The notes: generated by a model not told the origin, from the letters alone. Numbered from the stretch's first letter, positions 16,109 to 25,807 are shown. The stretch: 64,000 bases of DNA from an uncultured Chlamydiae bacterium (GCA_903824495.1 CAIJXB010000051.1:62001-126000), one strand, 5' to 3'. Translations and numbers: made by a program.

Positions 16109-18046
16109 ATGATCTACAGTATACTGTATGCCCTTTTAGCGGCGCTTGCTTTAGGAATTCTTGTGTTCATCCACGAGCTCGGACACTATCTTATGGCTCG
16201 AAGAGAAGGCATGAGAGTCGAGGCGTTTTCTATTGGTTTTGGAAAACCGATCGTTGCTTGGAAGCGAGATGGCGTACAGTGGCAGTTTTGCTGGATCCCC
16301 TTCGGTGGCTACGTAAAAATTGCCGGGATGGAAAAACAAGGTCTTTTAGAGCCTCATCAAATTGAAGATGGCTTTTATGGCAAAGGCCCTTGGAGCCGTA
16401 TCAAAGTGGCCCTTGCAGGTCCTGTCATCAACATGATTCTTGCTTTTGTTCTTTTTTCTTTCATTTGGATGTCAGGAGGAAGAGAAAAACCTTTTGCTGA
16501 GTGCACACATTTAGTTGGTTTTGTCGACACAAACTCCCATCTATATCAAGAAGGTCTTCGTCCCGGTGATCAAATCAATACTTATGCCGATCAGCCATTC
16601 ACTGGCTTTAGACAGCTCATGTCTTCTGCATTACTTGACCAAGGTCCTTATCATGTGACAGGCGAGAAGATTGATTATTTTTCAGGCGTTAAAGCTCCCT
16701 TTTCTTACACACTTGATCTTGGCAACACGCTTACAGGTCTTGATAAAGTATCGCTTGCTGTAAAAACGATTTTCCCAGCAGGCTACCTCATCTACGATGA
16801 AAGAGGAGGATCACTTGAAGACTCTCCGATGCAAACAAGTGGCATCCAAAGTCGCGATAGAGTTCTTTGGGTCGATGGAGAGCTTGTATTTTCAAGAGTG
16901 GAACTCTCTGCGCTTATAAACCAACCTAAAACTCTTCTAACAGTATCTAGAGGTGACAAGGTCTTTTTAACACGCATTCCAAGACTTCGTATTGGTGATT
17001 TAAGACTTACCTCTGTTGAAAAAGCAGAGCTGCAAGACATCGGATATGAGCTACAACTAAATACAACACCGCTTTCAGGTCTTTACTTCATACCATACGC
17101 TCTAACTCATGATTGCCTTGTAGATGCTCCAACGTCTTACATCGATGACCATGCCTCTGAGCAGAAAGAGTTCACATCTTCCCATCCAACGCTTGAAATC
17201 CCACTCCTTCCAGGAGATCGCATCTTGGCTGTCGATGGCGTAGAGACTCCTTCTTTAAAGGCATTTTTTGGCTCGATCCAAAAAAAACACGTTCAGATGA
17301 TCGTACAAAGAGGGGAGATCTTTGCTCCGACGTCTTCTGCAAAAGCAGACTCTGAGTTTATGGAAAATGTTTCCTTCTCAGATCTTCAAAAGCTCATCGC
17401 TTCGATTGGATCAGCATCTCGCCTTCCTAACATTGGCAACCTCTACTTATTAAACCCGATCCAGCCAAAGCCTCGTTACGAGTTTCCTTTGACCTATTCA
17501 TTGAAGGATCGCATCACGAGCGCTGTTGTTTCTCAGAAGAAAGAAAAAGCGGGAGAGGATGTTTCTAAAGAAAGAGAAATGGCTCTTAGAAAACTAGAAG
17601 AAGGGCAAAGTCAGCTCATGCTCGGTCTTCCTTTGGAAGATCGCTTAGTTAACTACAACCCTTCACCCTTTCATCTTGTAGCAGCTTCTCTACAAGAAGC
17701 TTGGAAAATGATCTACGCTCTTGTTACAGGATATGCAAGTCCCAAATATCTAGCGGGCCCAGTTGGTATTGTGCAAGTGATTCATTATGGATGGTCTCAG
17801 GGGATCAAAGAGGTTCTCTACATCGTTGCAGCGATCAGCCTTAACCTAGGAATTGTGAACCTTCTACCTATCCCAGTTCTAGATGGAGGACACATCTGTT
17901 TTGCCTTCTACGAGATGATCACAAGAAGAAAGATCAAAGCCAAAACAATGGAAAGGCTTATCATCCCTTTCATTGTCCTCTTCGTGGCTTTTTTCATCTA
18001 CCTGACCTATCAAGATCTCTATAGACTTCTTGCTCGGTTTTTTTAG
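16109..18046 (+). CDS. rseP: site-2 protease RseP/YaeL with extended PDZ region
   Basis: An intramembrane zinc metalloprotease of the inner membrane that cleaves membrane-embedded substrates such as anti-sigma factors or signal-peptide remnants. HELGH is at residues 22-26 in the first helix, and the third zinc ligand is in NLLPIPVLDGGH near 590, followed by the last helix. The central periplasmic part contains PDZ-like stretches (LYQEGLRPGDQI; PMQTSGIQSRDRVLWVDGE; LLPGDRILAVDGV), which suggests up to three. At 645 residues it is much longer than E. coli RseP (450) but similar to the long chlamydial form. It starts 54 bases after dxr, and the next gene begins 7 bases after its stop. Confidence 0.93.
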   Translation: MIYSILYALLAALALGILVFIHELGHYLMARREGMRVEAFSIGFGKPIVAWKRDGVQWQFCWIPFGGYVKIAGMEKQGLLEPHQIEDGFYGKGPWSRIKVALAGPVINMILAFVLFSFIWMSGGREKPFAECTHLVGFVDTNSHLYQEGLRPGDQINTYADQPFTGFRQLMSSALLDQGPYHVTGEKIDYFSGVKAPFSYTLDLGNTLTGLDKVSLAVKTIFPAGYLIYDERGGSLEDSPMQTSGIQSRDRVLWVDGELVFSRVELSALINQPKTLLTVSRGDKVFLTRIPRLRIGDLRLTSVEKAELQDIGYELQLNTTPLSGLYFIPYALTHDCLVDAPTSYIDDHASEQKEFTSSHPTLEIPLLPGDRILAVDGVETPSLKAFFGSIQKKHVQMIVQRGEIFAPTSSAKADSEFMENVSFSDLQKLIASIGSASRLPNIGNLYLLNPIQPKPRYEFPLTYSLKDRITSAVVSQKKEKAGEDVSKEREMALRKLEEGQSQLMLGLPLEDRLVNYNPSPFHLVAASLQEAWKMIYALVTGYASPKYLAGPVGIVQVIHYGWSQGIKEVLYIVAAISLNLGIVNLLPIPVLDGGHICFAFYEMITRRKIKAKTMERLIIPFIVLFVAFFIYLTYQDLYRLLARFF

Positions 18047-18053
18047 GTTTAAA

Positions 18054-18665
18054 ATGAATTTAGCTAGTGCACCAGAAATCGGCCGAGGGGATACCGTTAT
18101 TTATTATACCGGCAGTTTTGACCCTGCCCATGAAGGGCATCTGTCTGCCATAAAAGCTGCTATAGAAAAAACTCAGGCAGTATGGGCTGTGGTAGTTGTT
18201 TCTGGCGGAGAAAATAGTGAGAAACCAAATAGATCTTCCTGGGAGATTCGTAGACAGACAGCCCTTAAGGTGTTTGGTCGCTCAAGTCAAATATGGGTAT
18301 CCCCTTGGACAAAAGAAATAACCAAAAGATATCTCCTAGAAAGATCCTGCGTCATTAATCTTATGGGGACGGACATTTGGGAAAGGTATTGTAAAAGAAC
18401 AGAAATCGATTTTCATAGCGTTTGTATTGTTATAAGAGATGGAGAAGATCCTGATTACTCCACTAATCTTACAGACAAAGAAATCTCTTATGTTAGTCCG
18501 GAAATTCAAGGGTGCTCTTCTTCAAAAATACGCAACTATCTTAAGCTTCATCCCGAACTTTATGAACGTACAACGAGCATCCCCTCAGGCACAATCTTAG
18601 ACAGATTACCTTCCGAAGCACTCGAATATATCATCGAAAGCAAACTCTACTATCAAAGCAAATAA
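18054..18665 (+). CDS. nicotinate/nicotinamide nucleotide adenylyltransferase-like protein
   Basis: About 203 residues from the ATG at 18054; a TTG eight codons upstream is less likely because it lies inside rseP. The nucleotidyltransferase signature GSFDPAHEGH is at residues 20-29 and a C-terminal SSSKIRNYL motif is near 155, the pair that binds ATP phosphates in NadD/CoaD-type enzymes. The spacing resembles NadD, so NAD synthesis is the first guess, but the acceptor-specific region is not diagnostic to my eye and other cytidylyl- or adenylyltransferases are possible. It follows rseP by 7 bases, which may be chance cotranscription. Confidence 0.7.
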   Translation: MNLASAPEIGRGDTVIYYTGSFDPAHEGHLSAIKAAIEKTQAVWAVVVVSGGENSEKPNRSSWEIRRQTALKVFGRSSQIWVSPWTKEITKRYLLERSCVINLMGTDIWERYCKRTEIDFHSVCIVIRDGEDPDYSTNLTDKEISYVSPEIQGCSSSKIRNYLKLHPELYERTTSIPSGTILDRLPSEALEYIIESKLYYQSK

Positions 18666-18785
18666 GCTCAAATTATTATTTAAGAGTGTGTAATTGTTTT
18701 TTTATTTGATGTTTTTCGGTTGATATAATACTGAAAATAAAATGCGATTTAGTTATAATCTCCCGAAATTGATCGGGTTTTTAAA

Positions 18786-20471
18786 ATGAATGTAATAGAT
18801 TTTTTTAGCAAAAAAGAATGTGGTTTTCATTCTTTTGTAGAGAAACATTTGGGCCTCTTTAGAGGAAGGTCTGTTTCAGAAATACCTCTGCATCACGGGA
18901 GTTTTCAGACACGCGAAACTGCGCTTTCTCCTTTTTTTGCTACAGTCTTTAAAATTATTTCTTCTCCTTCGTTCATTGTTCCTGCTGTTGCAACCTGTGC
19001 GATAGCTGTCCCTCTAGTTCTCCGCGAATCCAAAGTTACTGTTTTTTCGAGCTCTTTAGAAAATAAATTGGCAGAAAAAATGGACGATATCGATCGGGCG
19101 CGCACTTTGGTAGACTTTTATAAGAAAATTCAAAGTAGCCTTTCGGGTGAAGATCAACGTTTATTTGAAAATTGGCTTCTCAAGTATTGTCAAGTTTTGA
19201 GTAGGAGCGCTTCTAAAGAAGAGCGATTATTGGAAGAATTGAACACAGATGCTTTCCAAGAAGCGGATCTTAAGGCACAAATCATCGAATTTCTGAGTAG
19301 CCTTGACAAAGAAGAGCTCACTGCGCAAGGGGAAAAGCGCATCGCGATCCTTTACACAGGACTTGGTGGCGGCGGGCACAAAGCTCCAGCGAGCGCTATC
19401 AAGGGGAAATTGCTTAGTGAAAAATACACTGTAGAAATGATTGATACCGACGAGATCGAAAAGGAGTTTGAGCCAAAAATCTTTGGTAGGGGTCATGAGG
19501 ATATATGGACAGAGTTTTATCAAAGAAAAGGGCAGCCCGCTTTGGCAAATTTCTTATGGAAGGTGCATCATTGGCTTTATCGCCCGGAATGGAGAAAAAC
19601 GGCGCGAGTTGTTCGTGATAAGTTGATAGCATTTAGACCAGATCTGATATTTACTGTAGCTGACCACAAACCACAATTTGCTTCTTTGGCCTACAGCCTT
19701 AATAGGAAAATGATCTTTGTGCATACCGATAACAAATTCAGCTCTAAACTTAAGGAAATTGCCGAAATCCAATCCATTTTTAACAATGCACTTGTTAAAT
19801 TTACAAAACCATCTATGGCAGAACCTGTAAGTTATAGGAAAACCCTTCCGAATATTCTGGGAATCCAAGAACAAATCATTGAGCTTCAAATACCTGTAAG
19901 ACGTGGATTTAAGCAGGTCTCTTCTTTAGAGCAAAATGAGATAAAAAAAGAAATGGGCCTTGATCCGTCTGTAAAAGTTTGTTTGATTATGATGGGAAAT
20001 AATGGAATTCAAGGCGAAGTATATTCCATTTTGAATAAAGTCTATGAAGAAAGACATGAGACCAAAGAGAGATTGCATCTGATCGTTGTCTGTGGAAGAA
20101 ACCTAGCTCTTGCAAAGGAACTAAGTTCTTATGGGAAATTTGAAGGCACTACCATAACTATGGATGTAAGAGGTTTTTTAGAGGAATCTCAAATGGTCAA
20201 GGTAGCACAATCCGCAGATGTTTGGCTTACCAAAATGGGTGGATCAACAGGCTCTGAGGCTCTGGCAACTAGAAAGCAAGTGCTCTCTGTCTCCGTGGCA
20301 GCTCATGCCTGGGAAGAAAGGAACGCATTAGCGACCCAAGCTTGTGGTCTTTCTGAGCCTTTTAATAAAAATGGAAAAATACTCCCCCAGATAGACAGGG
20401 CTTGTAAAAAAACTCCTCCGATCTGTTTCATACCTGATTGGGAAGAGCAGCTGATGCAGATTTTGGATTAG
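18786..20471 (+). CDS. MGDG synthase/MurG-like glycosyltransferase (GT28 type) with N-terminal membrane anchor
   Basis: A 561-residue protein. Residues 60-80 are hydrophobic and could anchor it. From about 184 the GT-B fold starts with KRIAILYTGLGGGGHKAPA (GGGGH at 194-198), the loop seen in MGDG synthases and processive diacylglycerol glucosyltransferases. The donor-binding C-terminal half has the WLTKMGGSTGSEALA block at about 480, equivalent to the GG-x-x-x-x-EA motif of GT28 enzymes. A likely task is transfer of a sugar from UDP to a lipid at the membrane. The acceptor is unknown, and the 180-residue N-terminal extension is not typical. Two TATAAT boxes lie at 18724 and 18754 but without a good -35. 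The stop overlaps the convergent kinase-like gene by four bases. Confidence 0.7.
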   Translation: MNVIDFFSKKECGFHSFVEKHLGLFRGRSVSEIPLHHGSFQTRETALSPFFATVFKIISSPSFIVPAVATCAIAVPLVLRESKVTVFSSSLENKLAEKMDDIDRARTLVDFYKKIQSSLSGEDQRLFENWLLKYCQVLSRSASKEERLLEELNTDAFQEADLKAQIIEFLSSLDKEELTAQGEKRIAILYTGLGGGGHKAPASAIKGKLLSEKYTVEMIDTDEIEKEFEPKIFGRGHEDIWTEFYQRKGQPALANFLWKVHHWLYRPEWRKTARVVRDKLIAFRPDLIFTVADHKPQFASLAYSLNRKMIFVHTDNKFSSKLKEIAEIQSIFNNALVKFTKPSMAEPVSYRKTLPNILGIQEQIIELQIPVRRGFKQVSSLEQNEIKKEMGLDPSVKVCLIMMGNNGIQGEVYSILNKVYEERHETKERLHLIVVCGRNLALAKELSSYGKFEGTTITMDVRGFLEESQMVKVAQSADVWLTKMGGSTGSEALATRKQVLSVSVAAHAWEERNALATQACGLSEPFNKNGKILPQIDRACKKTPPICFIPDWEEQLMQILD

Positions 20472-21679
20472 TACTTATTATCTAAAGTAAAGTTGTCGCA
20501 CATGTCATCCACAAACTGAAGGCATTCTCTTTGCAGTTCTAAAGCATTAACTTCTATTAGTCCCATCTCTACCTCTTCTTTCGATATTTCGCCCTCATTG
20601 TTTTTAAGCCGCAAATATAGTTGAGCACTTTTTCTGCAAACCGCAATGAATAAATGCCATGCACGCTGCTCTGGCGGAGTAAGAGAATCAAAGGAAGGGG
20701 AGTTGGTCCAATAGAGGTCATCTGGTATGCTTTGTCCACTACATTCAGAGTCAAAAACCATCTGACGTGCCAAGATAAACTTTTCCCACTTTAAGCAAGC
20801 TGCCATCTTCGGAAACCAAGTAACTATGTTTGTAACAATAAACCCATGCCAGTCGATAAGAGGGGTATTGATGTCTGCAAAGCATTTGCAACAATCCCAG
20901 CGAACATAATCATCCAGTTTTCTAGTTTGATTCGCTCCCCATATTTTCGTAGACCCAAAATCGGTGAGATAGGGTATTAGTCTGAAGAGCCCTTCATCAT
21001 CAGTCCTTTCTTCAACTAGAACGTTCTTCAGGTGAACATCGCCATGTACTACCCCTTGCCCGTGCATCCAAATAAGGGTGCGCACTATATCTCGCATACA
21101 ATAAGACTTTTGAGAAGGATTGTTAAACTTTGAGCTTTCTAATTTATTGGTTAACCGTTTTTGAGTATAAATATTTTGATGGATCTGCTTCAAGGGTTCT
21201 AAAAAATAGACCCCTATTGGTTTTTCCCTGATAAATTGCTCGTAAAGAACCTTTGGAATGCTAATCTCATCGATTGTTTCACTATCAACTTCAGTCCAGA
21301 CCGATTCAAACTGCTGTATATCTCTTTTTCCTCCAGTAATGGGTATTTTTATACTATTTGAAGAAAAAAATTTTTTCCAAGCTCCAGAGCCAACTAGATC
21401 TTCTCTTGGGAAAAGCAAAGATAGCTCTTCTTGTTTTTTATCCCACTTAATAAAAAATTTTCCTCCTTCAATGATTTCCGATGATCCATCCGTAACAAAT
21501 CTTCTATTCGATTGTATAAAGGAATTAACCCTATTACAAACAAGCGCACTTAGAATCGAATTTGGAAAGACGGTATATTTGCGGGTACTATAGCCTCGAT
21601 AGAGGGCCTGAAATTTGGTTATCCCTTGCGTACAAAGGGCGCTAAGATTGAAGGGGCTTCGAATATGTTCTGTAATCAT
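20468..21679 (-). CDS. eukaryotic-like protein kinase with N-terminal IQ-like motif
   Basis: A 403-residue soluble protein. The catalytic core of a Hanks-type kinase is visible: VGSGAWKK at 96-103 resembles a Gly-rich loop, VVHGDVHLKNVLV holds the catalytic Asp (D214) and metal-binding Asn (N219) with HGD in place of HRD, and DFG is at 240-242. The stretch before it (MRDIVRTLIWMHGQG) matches the helix that precedes the catalytic loop. The VAIK lysine is not obvious. Residues 23-33, FQALYRGYSTR, fit the IQ consensus (F-Q-x3-R-G-x3-R), a calmodulin-binding motif of eukaryotes. No signal peptide or membrane segment is seen. A host-directed effector is inferred; phosphotransfer to a small molecule is the alternative. 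Confidence 0.72.
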   Translation of the reverse strand: MITEHIRSPFNLSALCTQGITKFQALYRGYSTRKYTVFPNSILSALVCNRVNSFIQSNRRFVTDGSSEIIEGGKFFIKWDKKQEELSLLFPREDLVGSGAWKKFFSSNSIKIPITGGKRDIQQFESVWTEVDSETIDEISIPKVLYEQFIREKPIGVYFLEPLKQIHQNIYTQKRLTNKLESSKFNNPSQKSYCMRDIVRTLIWMHGQGVVHGDVHLKNVLVEERTDDEGLFRLIPYLTDFGSTKIWGANQTRKLDDYVRWDCCKCFADINTPLIDWHGFIVTNIVTWFPKMAACLKWEKFILARQMVFDSECSGQSIPDDLYWTNSPSFDSLTPPEQRAWHLFIAVCRKSAQLYLRLKNNEGEISKEEVEMGLIEVNALELQRECLQFVDDMCDNFTLDNKY

Positions 21680-21988
21680 ATGAATTTTCTTTCGTGAAAC
21701 TATTTAATTTAAAATAGCTTTCGTTTGTATTGTTGCATATAATGCTATTTGATTTTAATCAATGTTGTTTTATTTGTTCTTTGTGGCTAGGAAATCATAG
21801 GGGGACCAAATTGGGCAGTATCTAACTTAAATGCAAACCCCACCTCAAAAAGGTGAGTTTTGTTTTTATAGCAAAATTGTCTATTGCACATTATAAATCA
21901 ATTAACTATTACTGGATTTTAGGGGCCTGGTTTTCTCTAATAAGAAAAGCCACGCCCTGAAATTTTATCTATTTTTATGAGAGGCGTT
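21680..21988. other. intergenic region between kinase-like and autotransporter genes
   Basis: About 310 bases between divergent genes. It holds an orphan terminator-like hairpin and a repeat module (listed separately) shared with 37.75 kb. Within the module TTGCAC (21884-21889) and TATTAC (21907-21912) are 17 bases apart and could be a weak promoter for the autotransporter. Confidence 0.4.
21835..21928 (+). repeat. terminator/promoter-like intergenic repeat, copy A
   Basis: Starts with AAACCCCACCT-CAAAA-AGGTGAGTTTTG (imperfect hairpin) and continues for about 80 bases that align without gaps with 37751-37830, with about 13 differences. The hairpin has no plus-strand gene before it, so it looks like the tail of a lost gene. 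The second half holds -35/-10-like hexamers at the same 17-base spacing in both copies. Confidence 0.75.
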
Positions 21989-24900
21989 ATGGCAAAGCAA
22001 AAAAAACAGATCCATGCAGGTGTATGGACAGTACTTCTTCTTTCGACAGCTCCCTTAGCGATCTTTGCTGATAGCACCTGGGTAGGTGGAACCTCTGATG
22101 ACTTAAACACAGCTAGCAACTGGGCTCCTTCTGGAGTTCCCGGTTCTACAGATACAGCGATCTTTGATAGTTTGACAGCTACAAGCTTAGCTCCAAATGC
22201 AACTACTGATTTTTCGATAGGAACACTTAATTTTCCAAATAGCGCTTCAGCGTTTGCTTTTACAATTGATAACTGCAAGCTCGCTCTTGAAGACATCACA
22301 GGTGCTCATACAAATACAACGATCACAGTAAGCAACATAGACAACAGCACAGACATTACAGGAAATTTAGTAAGTTTTAGTGGTTCGACTCCTTCTTTAG
22401 GAAGCGCTACCTTCCATGTGACCAATAGCGGGACCTCTTCAGGTTCTATTTCTGGTGTTACACAGAGTAAGGTGAGTCATTATCAGGTTGGCGTTTCTTC
22501 ATTTGGCATTCCGTTGACTATAGGGACCGGAGGGGCATTTACCGTTACCAACATAGGGGTAGATAGTACCGTTGGTACGGGAGGGAATCAAATCGGATAC
22601 TTGGCTAACTCTCAAATGCAGATCGATGGCATATTCACAGCTGTTGATAGCGCGGTATTTACCTTTTCTAATACAGGTACATATACCGGTCAAAACGACA
22701 CTAACGGCAACGTTGTCGGATATGTCGGTAACCCGCAACTTACCTTTTCAAATTCTTTTACAGCAGGAGAGGACCTTACCATTACCGTCACAAACGTCGG
22801 AACCGATAGCAGTGATGGAATAGGGGGTAATTTAGTGGGCTATATCGGTGATCCACAGCTAGAATTCTCAGACCCATACATCTCCCTTAACAATACAACG
22901 ATAAGCATTTCTAATAGGGGAACCGATAGTGGTATTAAAGCAAATGGAGACCTTACGGCTGTTGTTACAGACAGTCAACTTACTGTAGATGACACGTTCA
23001 GTGTTGGAGATCATTTTTCGATCACTGCAACAAATGAAGGAACCCATAGTAGCACAGGATCGGGAGGAGCAGAGACTGGGTATATTTCTTCTAGACAGCT
23101 TTCATTTGGCGGGGCCTTTAGCTCTGGTGACAATGCTACATTTACAGTTTCTAATACAGGAACCTCTAGTGGCGATACGACAAGCGGTAACTCTGTTGGG
23201 TTTATAAGCAATGCCCAGATTGCTTTTGATGACATTTTTCAAACAGGTGATTTCTGCTCTATTACAGTGACAAACAGTGGAACAGATAGTAGCAGTGGGG
23301 TTGGGAATAACAATGTTGGTCATGTCGCTTCCTATCAACTAGCATTTAATAGCTCGTTTCTCTCTGGAGACAATACGACAATCACAGCCTCTAACAGTGG
23401 GATAGGAAGTAGCGTAGGTGTATTCAATCAGGCCGCATTTATTGGCACTTCTCAAGTTATCGTATCAGATGCATTTCAGACCGGAAACTCTTTAACGATT
23501 AACATATCAAATAGTGGATCTGATACCGGCACTAACAGCGGAAGCTCGAATAATTTTGGGGTCATGGATGACGCGCAATTGCATTTTGCAAGTACATGCA
23601 CCATTCTTGATGATGCCACAATTACTCTGTCTAATGTCGGAACCAACACGAGCTCGACAGCGGATGTAGTTGGAGTTGTTTTTGGAGAGCAGATTGTGGT
23701 AGCTGGTGCATTTTCAGCTGGTAAGAACTTGCATATCACTGCAACCAATGAGTCTACTACTTCCGTAGTGAATACAAACGTTGGTGTAGTGTACGCGCAA
23801 ATGAAATTTCAATCGGGATTCACAGCAGGTGACGGCCTTGTATTGATTGCTGAGAACAACGGATCCAATGCTCATGTTAACGGCTCTCAAATAGTCTTTC
23901 AAAATGGATTTGAATTCACAGGTACAGCAAGGCTTACAGCCATCAATGAAGGCTCAGTCAACGGGAATGGTATCTCAATGTCAGGTACGTGTCCTGGAGG
24001 AGACCTTTACATTACCCTTCAAAATAGCTCGCTTTTAGTGAACTCAACTCCAACCTTTGAGATTTCATCCCTCACGGGAGATGCTAATTCTCTAGCTAAA
24101 GTGGATGGTCCTTTCACGATCAATACGCCCTCTACAGTGAATGCGGTTTTTGCTGGGTCTATCCAAGATGCTACTATTTTTATACAATCTAGTTTGATCA
24201 AGACGGGGGCCGGCTCTCAAACGCTCTCTGGAGCTAATGCTTATTCAGGGGGCACAACCGTTGAAGAAGGGACGTTGATTGCAAACGGCTCTTTTACAAG
24301 CGATATTGAAGTAGACTTAAATGGGATACTAAAAGGAAATGGATCGATAGCAGCTGATGTCACTGTAGTTGGAACCATAGCTCCCGGAGAAAGTATCGGA
24401 ACCCTTACGATGGGAAGCTATACAAATAATGGCGGTACCTACGAAGCAGAGCTCAATAACCTTGGAGAGAGTGACCTTATTAACGTAACAGGCCTTGCAA
24501 CGATCAACGGAGGAACAGTACTTGTTAGTTCCGCAGGTGGGGGATATGTCTATCAAACGCCTTACACCATTGTAACATCAGCAGGTAGAACAGGAACATA
24601 TACTCAGGCGTTATCAGCTGGTTCATTTATCACGCCAACTCTCACCTACGATCTTGATAATGTGTACTTGACAATCCAAGCCGATACAGCAGCAGCAGCC
24701 AAGACATTTAATGAGCGCGCTGTTGCAGGCCAATTAGATGCTATCATCGCTCCTAATGAGACTCAGACGCGCCTTCTTAACGAAATTGTCACTCTATCAG
24801 CATCAGAAGCAGCATCTGCCTTAGACAGTGTATCTGGATGGCAATATACAAATACGTTCTTCGTAGCAGAGACTGTGAACGAAGAATTTATCAGACGTCT

Positions 24901-25807
24901 TTATGACCCAATCCGTTCTCTTGTCACTTCAGATCAAGCCTGCGGCTGCGCCTGCAGCCCCTGCGTAGAGCAAAAGTGCTGTGATGACTACAGTACTTGG
25001 TTAGAGGCAGGAGGCACGCATTCACAGCTCAGTGGCAACAGTAATGCCCACAGCATTACCTTAAATGGATGGGAAATCACCGGAGGGATCCAAAAGACAT
25101 TCCATTGTAATTGGACACTTGGTGTTGCAGGATCCTATGAGCATGACCATATCAAATACAGTCATAGCGGCGGCTCTAGTGGCAGTGACACATGGCTAGT
25201 TGGGCTTTATGGTCTTTATCGCCCTACTTACTTCTACACTCTTGTGGACTTTGCCTACGGTCAGAGCTTAAACGATATGAAACGCTCCATTAACGTAGGT
25301 TCTGATCACTTTACAGGGCATGGTACTTCGCACGTGTCTCAGTTCACCTTCTATGGAGAAACGGGTGTTGATTGGAACTTATCACCTCTTTTACTCCAAC
25401 CCTTCTTCGGCCTTGAGACAGGTTCTTATTGGCAAAGAAGTGTTCGTGAGCACTATTCCGGCGGATGGGGCCTTCATATTGAAGGCAAAGACCGCAACCT
25501 TCTCAGCTCCCGTCTTGGCGTCCACCTAACATCTAACAAGATCCCCCATCAAATATCCATCAGTCTTGATATGGCCTGGGATAAACGCTACTTTAGCAAC
25601 CACAACACCCAACAAGAAAACTTCTATCAATTTGGAGACACCATCCAGATTAAAGGAGTCAATCTAGGCTCTAATAGCTTCGATTACGCCCTAACATTCA
25701 CCAAATGTATCAACGAACACTACAAAGTGTACCTAAGAGGATCGGGTGAGATTTGGAACCAAGCGTATGAGTGCAATGCATTAGCTGGATTTGAATTTAG
25801 TTGGTAG
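21989..25807 (+). CDS. autotransporter adhesin with about 40-residue passenger repeats
   Basis: About 1272 residues from the ATG at 21989, which has GAGAGG four bases upstream (an ATG at 21977 is also in frame). A Sec signal peptide ends near FADSTW. The passenger holds some 13-15 imperfect repeats with a period near 40 residues, built on ITVTNxGTDSS, GNxVGYI and QLxFxxxFxxGD, typical of a beta-helix. A passenger-associated segment (SGANAYSGGTTVEEGTLIANG, then GNGSIAADVTVVGTIAPGES) follows. A Cys-rich linker near residue 985 (CGCACSPCVEQKCC) precedes a beta-barrel of about 280 residues that ends with a C-terminal aromatic (FEFSW). This is a type V surface protein, functionally comparable to chlamydial Pmps but without clear GGAI/FxxN motifs. 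A remnant of a paralog lies at 28.76 kb. Confidence 0.88.
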   Translation: MAKQKKQIHAGVWTVLLLSTAPLAIFADSTWVGGTSDDLNTASNWAPSGVPGSTDTAIFDSLTATSLAPNATTDFSIGTLNFPNSASAFAFTIDNCKLALEDITGAHTNTTITVSNIDNSTDITGNLVSFSGSTPSLGSATFHVTNSGTSSGSISGVTQSKVSHYQVGVSSFGIPLTIGTGGAFTVTNIGVDSTVGTGGNQIGYLANSQMQIDGIFTAVDSAVFTFSNTGTYTGQNDTNGNVVGYVGNPQLTFSNSFTAGEDLTITVTNVGTDSSDGIGGNLVGYIGDPQLEFSDPYISLNNTTISISNRGTDSGIKANGDLTAVVTDSQLTVDDTFSVGDHFSITATNEGTHSSTGSGGAETGYISSRQLSFGGAFSSGDNATFTVSNTGTSSGDTTSGNSVGFISNAQIAFDDIFQTGDFCSITVTNSGTDSSSGVGNNNVGHVASYQLAFNSSFLSGDNTTITASNSGIGSSVGVFNQAAFIGTSQVIVSDAFQTGNSLTINISNSGSDTGTNSGSSNNFGVMDDAQLHFASTCTILDDATITLSNVGTNTSSTADVVGVVFGEQIVVAGAFSAGKNLHITATNESTTSVVNTNVGVVYAQMKFQSGFTAGDGLVLIAENNGSNAHVNGSQIVFQNGFEFTGTARLTAINEGSVNGNGISMSGTCPGGDLYITLQNSSLLVNSTPTFEISSLTGDANSLAKVDGPFTINTPSTVNAVFAGSIQDATIFIQSSLIKTGAGSQTLSGANAYSGGTTVEEGTLIANGSFTSDIEVDLNGILKGNGSIAADVTVVGTIAPGESIGTLTMGSYTNNGGTYEAELNNLGESDLINVTGLATINGGTVLVSSAGGGYVYQTPYTIVTSAGRTGTYTQALSAGSFITPTLTYDLDNVYLTIQADTAAAAKTFNERAVAGQLDAIIAPNETQTRLLNEIVTLSASEAASALDSVSGWQYTNTFFVAETVNEEFIRRLYDPIRSLVTSDQACGCACSPCVEQKCCDDYSTWLEAGGTHSQLSGNSNAHSITLNGWEITGGIQKTFHCNWTLGVAGSYEHDHIKYSHSGGSSGSDTWLVGLYGLYRPTYFYTLVDFAYGQSLNDMKRSINVGSDHFTGHGTSHVSQFTFYGETGVDWNLSPLLLQPFFGLETGSYWQRSVREHYSGGWGLHIEGKDRNLLSSRLGVHLTSNKIPHQISISLDMAWDKRYFSNHNTQQENFYQFGDTIQIKGVNLGSNSFDYALTFTKCINEHYKVYLRGSGEIWNQAYECNALAGFEFSW

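Noticed and set aside
18724..18759. Two TATAAT boxes before the glycosyltransferase gene
   Set aside because: Neither has a -35 element at acceptable spacing (TTGATG is only 12 bases from the first), so no promoter is called.
22400..24000. Regular repeats of about 120 bases, considered as CRISPR or tandem satellite
   Set aside because: They are in-frame protein repeats of the autotransporter passenger with no conserved DNA repeat/spacer structure.
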